Shown here: piece after piece, positions 56,479-64,000 of the stretch | Layout: every line of letters starts with the position of its first letter | Position numbering within the stretch: the first letter of the stretch is position 1 | DNA from: Puccinia triticina | Taxonomy: Eukaryota; Basidiomycota; Pucciniomycetes; Pucciniales; Pucciniaceae | Length of the DNA stretch: 64,000 nucleotides | NCBI RefSeq assembly: GCF_026914185.1 | Contig: NC_070560.1 | Location: forward strand, 8,609,501-8,673,500 | Direction: 5' to 3' | Notes under the pieces: generated by a model | Told to the model about the DNA's origin: nothing | The model's input: only the letters and a program-made list of their open reading frames with translations | The model's database searches: none | Position numbers and translations under genes: made by a program

Positions 56479-58099
56479 ATTATGGCAACAAGAAAGCCCA
56501 TGGCGACAACCTATCTCTTCCCGACTCTCCACCGTCCAGTGTACCTAACACTGGCCGTCAATTTCTTCCAAACAATCTACAGAGAACTCCTACTCTAAGT
56601 TCTAACTGCCAATCATCCATCGCCCCAAGTCCCCAAACGCGCCCATCAACCTGCTGAAGGTGACCCTGGGCAGTATCCTGGAATTTTGGAAGCCAACAGA
56701 CCTCATGTTGCTCAAAGAGCAAGGATCAACACGCTGGTCCTGATTGGCTCTTTGTTTGGGCACGCAGTCCCGACTGCTGGGATCGGTGGTGCTTTTGAAA
56801 GAAGGAGGGGAAGCGGGAGAGGCGAGATGATGATCAAGGTGAACTGCTGAAGTCCGACGGGCAGGGCCGGAACGAATAGGTTCAAGGTCTTGCAAGAGTT
56901 TTCCGCTGAGATCGTCATCTTTAATTGCTCCTCTTTGGCATCGACTGACGGCGTGTTCTCACAGGTCAGAATGATCCCCAACATTATCAGTTGTTGGTCA
57001 ATCCAACCTGATTGCAGAGAAACACTAGAATGCTGATCAGATTCTCAACCCCGAAGCAGAAGACTTCATGAAATCCAAGCTCCATTCTGAGCAAGCTCTA
57101 GCTGTCATCTTTTTTTCAGCAATTACTCGATACCCATACCAGGACACGGAGATGCGGCGGCGGGTACCCGGGTTTTTTGGCGGGTACTGCGGGTACTTTT
57201 CAAACAAACAAGCTTGATCCTAGAGATTACCAGCAGGACCCCAGTACCCGTGGCGGGGCCGGGTACCGGGTTTCCCTGATGTGTTCTTGCTCTGCTTTGT
57301 TATGAAATACATGTACAAAAAAAATGAAAATAAAAACAAATGTCTTTATATATTTATCTTGTTGGATTTTAAGTGCATTTTGTGCAGGTTGCAAAATATG
57401 CAGGCCTGCTGTACAATGCAGCGCCTTTGCACACATTGTTTGCTTGTTTCCAATTTGCGTGCGTCTCTACACCTTGAGCCCCAGGCCACAAACTCTTGGT
57501 GCAAAAACAATGCCAAGGAGACCTATGGTGGGACAATGCAGTGCCAATGGTAATATCCTACAGGCCAATGGATCATCCTGCTTGCCGGGGGTGATTATTG
57601 ACCAGATGGGAGGGGTGGCTCATCACAAATTTAGCAAAGTCCCTCAATTGATTTTCAACTGCGCGGGTGTTGTTGCAAAGCAACACTTTGACAGTGGCAC
57701 TGAGGCCTACCTGCTCCATTACAAGTGTTGACCGGGTTTCACTGGTGGGTACCTGGGTACCCTGACAAAAAACCATGAAATCCAGATACCTGTACCCGTA
57801 CTTGGTACACGTGGAGCGGGTACCTGCCAGAGCAATGAGTACTCACCAACAGGTAGTCCGTACTTGGTACACGTGGAGCAGGTACCTGCCAGAGCAATGA
57901 TTACCCACACACCATCTTTAACGCTGTTGGTGCAGAGTGAAGAAATTTATCATTCAAGTGGGTGGCATGAGACAAGTCAACACTGAGTGCACTACAACTT
58001 GATTGCTATTCCTGGATGGTTTATGAGGGATATGCAGAGCTATTTCTGTTTGCAGGGGTATCAAACACAGAGGGTGAAAAAATGAACTGTGGATCTGCA
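56479..58099. other. Repeat mosaic with TACCCG-rich blocks
   Basis: 57140-57290 and 57725-57905 are rich in GGGTACC/TACCCG like the hAT ends. A block containing CGTACTTGGTACACGTGGAG is duplicated in tandem at about 57795-57905. No hAT termini with target duplications were resolved here. A short open stretch at 56600-56740 (LPIIHRPKSPNAPINLLK) is unassigned. Confidence 0.4.
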
Positions 58100-58124
58100 G
58101 CGGCGAAGCCGCCCTCGCCTCTAG
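58100..58124 (+). mobile_element. Helitron-like 3' terminus 2
   Basis: GCGGC-GAA-GCCGC hairpin, then 12 nt ending in CTAG, followed by T. Same structure as at 55652 and 58193. Confidence 0.5.
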
Positions 58125-58192
58125 TTGTTTTTAAATGTAGCCAAATAACAAATACACATATGGATAAATGGCTCTGGGAGCTTGAAAGTGCA

Positions 58193-58217
58193 GCGGCGTA
58201 GCCGCCTTAAACTCTAG
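58193..58217 (+). mobile_element. Helitron-like 3' terminus 3
   Basis: GCGGC-GTA-GCCGC hairpin, then 12 nt ending in CTAG, followed by T. It lies only 93 bp beyond terminus 2. Confidence 0.5.
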
Positions 58218-58699
58218 TCTGTTTAAAATGGGGTATTATATGATACATTATTCCAAAATGACTCTGAAATCTTTAAATCAAAATTAAACACAACTGTTGT
58301 TGACTCCTAATTCCAAATTTGATAATTGAAAATAAATTGGCATGGGCTTATAGATAAACCCCCATAAAATAATTTGTGCACCCCTCACACCAGCATGCAC
58401 ACCTCATTTTTTCGTACACACTCCATGTATTCCTGAGTAGAGGTATTCATGGTTTTTCATCCATTGGTTTGAGGTGTGAATGCCTTTTTGTGCCTTCATT
58501 TGAGGAGTGTTCAGCTCAGAACCCCTGGTTGACCAGATCAGGCATCCAGGATGGGGCTTACATGTTTTTTTCCATCCCTTCCATCTGTCTAACATAGTCT
58601 ACAGACACGCAGGCTCAAGGCATCTGTACACTTGAGGATTGGGGTGTCCTTATGTGCTATGTACACCGCCATGGCATTCATCTGAGCTCAGGCTCTCAT

Positions 58700-59484
58700 T
58701 CAATCAGACAGTACAGTCTCTCCTGCTGAGAGGAATAAATATGATACATTCTTGATGGCAAAGAGGATTCCTCCCAGAGGTCAAGACTGTATTGTCTGCA
58801 TGACTGAGAGGAATACTATCAGAAATTAAGACTGTGCAGTCTTGAAGGCCAAGAGAAATACCTCTGCTTGTCAAGACTGTGCATCTTGTTCTCTGGAAGG
58901 AATCCTCCCAGCTGTTGCTGTATAGTCTCAATGACTGAGAGTATTCCTCTCAGCCATTGGGGCTGTGCCGTCTTGATTAACAGAAGAAATCCCTCCAGTG
59001 GTTGAGAAGGTGAGTTTTTGAAGGCTGAGAGGATTCATCTCAGCTGTTTAGACTGTGTATTTTTGGTGAATGAGAAGATTCCTCTCAGTCATTGAGACAA
59101 TGAAGTCTTGACCACCGGGAGGAATCAATCTTCTTGGCCATTGATACTGTACCGTCTCTGGGACCAGGATGAATTCACACCGGGAAAGAAGGAACCACTT
59201 ATGGATTGAATCTACCAGTTCAATCATCGCCCATATGCTGGCATGTACCTGCCGGCCAGCACGGTTAACCACCAGCAGATAGCGGGTACCCATGACAGGT
59301 TTGTAACTTTGTTTTGCCCAGATCCAGCGGGTATCCATTTGCCAACTCTACGCTGATATTACCATGTACGCGTGTACATCTGGGTGACAAGCAGGCGCGG
59401 GTCCAGGCTCTGGGATTCTGGGTAAAATCTAACGGATACCAGGTATTCAGAGTATGAACCCACACATGCCCACACCTGCCCCCA
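58700..59484. repeat. Degenerate tandem repeat, part 1
   Basis: Imperfect units of about 45-55 bp built on CAAGACTGT, GTCTTGA and GAGAGGAATNCCTCTCAG; the last is itself palindromic. The final 140 bp contain GGGTACC motifs and lead to the hAT target site. Confidence 0.5.
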
Positions 59485-59622
59485 GATTCCTTTAGGGATG
59501 GCCTTGGGTACCCGTCGGCGGGTACCCGGTATACGTTGGCGGGTACCCGCAGCTTGCGCAGGTACCCGCCGACGGATACCGGGTGCGGGTGCGGGTGTTT
59601 AATTTTGCTAGAAAAAGGGCGG

Positions 59623-60522
59623 TGTAGTCGTTATTCCTGTGTTTGTAGGAGAAAATCAAAACTTTTATTTGTACTCTCTACACGCCTCAAGATAGCAAAA
59701 AATGGACGGCAGAAATGGAATCTACGGCCAAAATAACCCCTAGTCACCAACTGGAACCACCTTCCTATCTCTACTGGATCAGAAGATACACGGATCACAC
59801 CTTTCACCTGCTAGTCCGGGACAGTTCACAGAGTATTTCACATATGATTTCACACACAACTCATCTCGAGGATACTTTGCATAGGATATTGAATTACTTT
59901 GTTTCTTTTATTTCCTTCCTTTTATTCCACTCAACCACAAGTTGGCCACTGTTTTGATATTGCATACATATGAAACTCATGTAACCCCCTAGAAGTTAGA
60001 CCCCTTCTCAGTTTACTATATAAGGAGGACTCTGCCTGCCAGTTGTTTCCTCCCTCATGCCATCTGGCTCCCATCATCCATCTACTCACCTGTCACAGTT
60101 ATTTATTACACATACATATCACAGTTACTTGCAATTCACACTCATAGTTGATTTCACAAACCTTTCACAAGCCTCTCAAGGTACTGGGTTCCAATCCTGG
60201 TGGAAGCATAGCTTTCAAACCTTGACCTTCTCTTTTTCACTTTATATACCCTCTGCTCAAGGACCTGGGTTCAAGCCCCGTCCAAGTCATCAGTATTTTC
60301 TGCCCATTTCAGACGTCTCATCTGTTTCTTAGACACTCAGAACTTTCCACCATACAATCCAACTATACTCTTCATCTCTGAACATATCCTTATCACTGAA
60401 TAAAACTGCCAAGCTTAGCTTGGTGGTCTTGTTTTCTGATATACAGAAAGGCAGAGCTTGCACCTCATCCATACCTTTCGCCATTCAGCAAAAGGGTCTC
60501 ACGACACCTTTTGAGTCTTACA
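59623..60522 (+). mobile_element. Solo LTR, 900 bp, same family as 3878-4805
   Basis: Begins TGTAG, ends TTACA, and is flanked by GCGG on both sides (59619-59622 and 60523-60526). Promoter-like CTATATAAGGAGG lies near 60017 and the CCAAGC-TTA-GCTTGG hairpin at 60409-60423. It sits inside the hAT element and is therefore the younger insertion. Two pol III B-box-like motifs (GGTTCCAATCC, GGTTCAAGCCC) near 60190 and 60270 have no A-box partner that I can see. Confidence 0.8.
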
Positions 60523-60565
60523 GCGGGTACCCGGGTACCTGGCGCAGGTACCCGCCTGTCTGACT

Positions 60566-60840
60566 GGTCTTGGGACCCAATCAATGGGTCTTCACAAAGA
60601 CCCATTGATCGGGTCCAAAGACCCATCCATTGATTGGGTCCGAAGACCCATTGATCGGGTCCGAAGACCCATTGATCGGGTCCAAAGACCCATTGATCGG
60701 GTCCAAAGACCCATCGATTGGGTCCGAAGACCCAATTTGATCGGGTCCGAAGACCCAATTTGATCGGGTCCGAAGACCCATTGATTGGGTCCGAAGTGAA
60801 TTGGGTCTTCAGACCCAATCGATGGGTCTTTGGACGTCTC
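60566..60840. repeat. 21-bp minisatellite with GGGTCNNNNGACCC hairpin units
   Basis: About a dozen copies of GGGTCCGAAGACCCATTGATC with small variations, in the interior of the hAT element. Each unit contains the palindrome GGGTC-CGAA-GACCC. Confidence 0.9.
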
Positions 60841-61012
60841 GGACCCAATTGTACCCGCGGGCTGCCGGTACTTGCCTCTTGCACCCGGGTACCCGCCATT
60901 CGCACCCGGGTACCCGCTCCGCGGGTGCGGGTGTCTGATTTTAGTGAAATTCTGTCCGGGTACCCGCACCCGTTTGGGTACCCGGGTACGAAGTGCCATC
61001 CCTAGATTCCTT

Positions 61013-61445
61013 CTGGTTGTCAAGGTTGTGCAACTCCAGCCAACCTCGGCGACCAGAAAGGAACCCTTTTGGTTTCAGAGGCTGTATAGAATCTGCAAAC
61101 TGAAGGGTTTCTTCTGGTTGCCAAGGTTGTATCACCTCTGCAACCAGAGGGGATTCCTTCTGTTTGCCGCGGTTATATCACCTCTGCAACCAGAAGAGAT
61201 TCATTCTGGTCCTCCGGGCTGTACAAACTTGTCAACCAAAAGGATACCCTCTTGTTCTCAGGGGTTAAAAAACCTTGTCCACAAGAAGGAATCCCTCCAG
61301 GTTGTCGAGGACATTTATCCTTCCCAACCAGAGGGAATACCTTCTGGTCAAAGAGGCTGTTATTTACTCTCTGACCAGAAGAAACCCTTCTGTTCAAAGA
61401 GATTATAAAGCCACACCAAACAGAAGGGATTATTTTTGGTTGTTG
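61013..61445. repeat. Degenerate tandem repeat, part 2
   Basis: Imperfect units of about 45-55 bp on the pattern GGTTGTCAAGGTTGT, CACCTCTGCAACCAGA, GGGATTCCTTCTG. The target GATTCCTT of the hAT element is part of this unit, so the hAT inserted into a pre-existing array. Confidence 0.55.
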
Positions 61446-61541
61446 AGTTGAAGGACAAGACACGGGTATCTGCGCAGTTACCTTCCTAGGCCGCCAGGTA
61501 CCCACCAACGGGTGTGGGAGCGGGTGCGGGTGCGAGTGCGG

Positions 61542-62663
61542 TGTGGTATGCTTTATGGTATCCCATATGCCAAAATCAAAAATTTCTGCTTTTCTTTCTT
61601 ATTTCTATTAGTTTCACTCTTAATCTCCCTTTTCCTCTTATAAATCACTTAATACTCCTCAAGATTCAGCTTCTTGGGACAAATTCACCCCTAGTCTTGC
61701 CTTACAGAACATTCATAAGGGCACTCATTCAGAAGTTACATACTCTTACACACTCACAACACCCCTTACAACCTCAAACAGTTACACAATCCACATTTAC
61801 AACACTTAGTTACACACACGGTTACCAAGATAGCTACATACATACTTACACACAGCTGCATCATCACTTACATACATACAGTGTACACATGCAGGTACAC
61901 ATGCAGGCACACATGCAGGTGCTAGCTGCATGTAATAGCTGCATGCACTAAGCTGCATGCGCTAGTGGATTTTCGTTGCATAACAACAGCAGGTGACCTG
62001 GTTACAGCATGACTACACTAACATCCAGTCCTGACCAATCACACCTCCTGATTCAGCCTGCAGGTCATAACCCATAATCACCTGTACAGTCCTGACCAAT
62101 CACATTCACCCATTCAACATATGTACTAGCCAAAAACCCTCATGTACCTAGCTAAAATATCTCATGTGGAGCTCCTCTGGAGCTAAAATCCCTCACTGTT
62201 GTCTATAAAAGGAGGCTCTCCTCCCCTGTTGTAACTTTCCCCCCAGCAGACTACCTGCACTCAGTTTCCCCTACAAACAAAGTACACAACTGCTCACTCC
62301 ACAATATATCAGTCACCCTATATTTTGGTTTTACATACATTACAAAACACTTACATACGAAATAACAACTCTACACAACACTCACATTACATAACACAAA
62401 CCTCTGAGGGGTCCTCTTTGACCAACTATCACCTGGTTGAAGTCCAGACTCCTCACTCATAACACATTTTAGCAACTTCATCGCACCCACTTTATAACAA
62501 CAGTTATCTTTTGATAACACTCCACTATCACTACATTAAACCTGCCAATCTGAGATTGGTGGGCTTGTTTTAGTGTCTAGTGAACCAGGAAAGGCAGAGG
62601 TTTCCTCATACATCCCTTTCCGCACTCAGCAAAAGGTTCTCAGGAACACTTTTGAGCTTTACA
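61542..62663 (+). mobile_element. 5' LTR of a Ty3/gypsy-like retrotransposon (1,122 bp)
   Basis: Begins TGTGGTATGC after GCGG and ends TTTACA. It shares the ordered blocks of the two solo LTRs: CTATAAAAGGAGG near 62202, the CCAATC-TGA-GATTGG hairpin at 62545-62559, and CACTCAGCAAAAGG near the end. Extra length comes partly from TACACATGCAGG and GCTGCATG short repeats around 61880-61970. Unlike the solo LTRs it is followed by an internal region with a gag-like frame. Confidence 0.75.
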
Positions 62664-63234
62664 AGGGAGTCCCCAACGTGATAGAGGATCCTGTTGTTAG
62701 CAAGTGGCTCAATATACATCATGAACTACTGTAGCGAAATTTTATTAGCATATTTTTAGTGAATTTAGTTAGTTTACGGCAGGAGAACTTACCTGTTTTT
62801 GGCGAAGTGCAAGGACCATATCTCCGTTTTAAACACTGCCAAATTAGTTTTATACCAATAGTTTAGTAAATAACCCTAGTACGAATCCGGATTAAATAGT
62901 TAAATACTCGACAAAATCACCTATAACATAGAAAACAAGGGGACCGGCGAAACTGGCATATTGAGCCTTAGGATATAGATTTTAACCACCAAAGTGGTGG
63001 CCGTACAAAACTCAATAGAGCACATTATTAAGTCTATGACAACCTCTGACTATTAGCATAGTTGAAGAATAAAGTAGTTTCATATTATTTAGTTTTTTTA
63101 GTATTATTTTAGTGAATTACCCCCCCAACTTGCCCTGGAAAAAATCCAGAGACCAATTTTTTAGGACGACTATTAGCGAAAATCGAACCTACTAGCGGAA
63201 AACAAATTAACAAGGAATCAATTAAAACTCGGAC
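62664..63234 (+). other. Retrotransposon leader between LTR and gag
   Basis: Starts AGGGAGTCCCCAACGTGATAG directly after the LTR. A primer-binding site beginning TGG was not seen there. No open frame of note. Confidence 0.5.
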
Positions 63235-64000
63235 ATGGCTTTTCCACAAGCTGAAGACTTGGAAAATGTCTTACCAACAAACAATCCAAATCCACTCGGA
63301 CTATTTAATGGAACTCAAAACAGTCAGAACACAAGAATGAATGTTGATCCACCACCTCCACAACCAATGTCTCATACTCGAACAAGGATGTATCGCGGAA
63401 GGCTGGCCAACAATGGAAATACTCAACAAAATAATCAGACTCACCCTCCTGGAACTTATGGCTTGCCTGCGGATCCTGAAGGCAACAACCAACCCAGGGC
63501 AGAGCCCAAAAGAAAAGTGACAATCATCAAGGCGGCAAACCTATTATACGATGGCGAAAACTTCAAGGAATTTCTGGACCGATTTGAACTGGCGGCGGAA
63601 GTTTACGGAGCAGAAGGCTACGATATGGTTTGACAGATTTGCAGCTTTGTGGGACCAGAAGACCTGAAGCAGGAACTGGAATCGATGGACGGTTACGAAC
63701 AACGAGACTGGGACATGCTTAGGCGCAGCATGAAGGAAATATGGGGCGACACCCATGCAAAAATTCGATTCACCATCCGGGATCTGCAAAACTTTGTGGA
63801 TGAACAAGCAAAGGCTGGTGGACCGAAAGGATTTAAAGAATACAAAAACTACAAATCAAAATTTTTATTAATAACAAAGTATTTGGTTGCTAATGAGCAC
63901 ATTAGAGACCAACAAGACGTTACTCACCTCTTTTTTATGGCTTTTTCTAAAGAATTACAGAAGTTGATCAAACACGAGATGGTCAAGCAAGACCTGATTC
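63235..64000 (+). CDS. Gag-like protein of a Ty3/gypsy-like retrotransposon, interrupted by TGA, runs off the window
   Basis: The structural protein of the retrotransposon particle. The frame starts at MAFPQAEDLENVLP with a Gln/Asn/Pro-rich N-terminal part, then KRKVTIIKAANLLYDGENFK and EFLDRFELAAEVYGAEGYDMV, typical of a gypsy gag. A TGA at 63631-63633 interrupts it, after which the same frame continues to the window edge: ICSFVGPEDLKQELESMDGY, WDMLRRSMKEIW, LQNFVDEQAKAG and LFFMAFSKELQKLI. That is the order of a retrotrans_gag domain. A CGA-to-TGA change would restore Arg, as is common in such gags, so the copy is probably defective. Any zinc knuckle and pol would lie to the right. Confidence 0.8.

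Larger units (their letters stand above)
59493..61004. mobile_element. Non-autonomous hAT element carrying a solo LTR and a minisatellite
   Basis: Termini are TAGGGATGGCCTTGGGTACC at the left and the inverse of TAGGGATGGCACTTCGTACC at the right. A perfect 8-bp duplication GATTCCTT flanks it (59485-59492 and 61005-61012). Subterminal TACCCG repeats match the hAT at 4824-5632. Without the inserted LTR (59623-60522 plus its 4-bp duplication) the element is about 608 bp and has no transposase. Confidence 0.88.

Noticed and set aside
60185..60285. tRNA genes suggested by two B-box-like motifs
   Set aside because: No A-box, acceptor stem or anticodon arm could be paired; they lie within an LTR.
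60465..61023. Minus-strand open frames with GSSDPINGS repeats
   Set aside because: Translation of the 21-bp minisatellite; unit length divisible by three keeps the frame open by chance.

Overview
The window looks like a transposon-rich chromosome segment of a basidiomycete, most likely a rust fungus (Pucciniales). This rests on short GT-AG introns (about 50-110 nt), intron-dense genes, fungus-specific families (PalI/Rim9, Eco1, a TAPT1/Emp65-like protein), small secreted proteins, and nested MULE, hAT, Ty3/gypsy-like and MITE-type elements. The organism assignment is inference; no rRNA, tRNA or barcode locus is present.

Layout. 1-9.7 kb: repeat territory with a MULE transposase gene (SWIM finger, premature stop), a 275-bp MITE, a solo LTR, a small hAT element, a possible SINE, a hairpin element and a palindrome-rich element. 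10.6-18.9 kb: a conserved gene island, all on the minus strand: PalI/Rim9 (ambient-pH sensing), Eco1 (cohesin acetyltransferase) and a secreted beta-propeller lactonase. 20.7-21.6 kb: a plus-strand small secreted protein of 214 aa. 22.9-27.1 kb: a palindromic MITE and an AT-rich, apparently broken secreted-protein gene. 28.1-40.7 kb: a second gene island with a TAPT1/Emp65-like membrane protein, an AIFM2/FSP1-like oxidoreductase and, divergently, a 27-exon gene for a 1,249-aa Gly/Asn/Pro-rich secreted repeat protein built by tandem exon duplication. 41.4-42.0 kb: the 3' part of a PHOSPHO-type phosphatase gene. 42-64 kb: almost entirely mobile and satellite DNA. This holds a long-TIR element with a 46-bp palindromic satellite, a 453-bp palindromic MITE, a 1,931-bp foldback element with inverted 159-bp tandem arrays, three Helitron-like 3' termini, an ARPC2 gene fragment, a hAT element carrying a solo LTR and a minisatellite, and the 5' part of a gypsy-like retrotransposon running off the right edge.

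Gene models were assembled by hand from splice sites and reading-frame continuity. PalI, Eco1, the lactonase, the secreted protein, the TAPT1-like gene, the FSP1-like gene and the repeat protein all close in frame across every intron. Functionally the host genes are independent housekeeping or secretory genes; nothing suggests a gene cluster. The strongest candidates for something undescribed are the foldback element with inverted 159-bp arrays and a perfect 8-bp target duplication, the all-phase-2 exon-duplicated secreted repeat gene with dibasic sites, and a shared 46-bp palindromic satellite at two loci.
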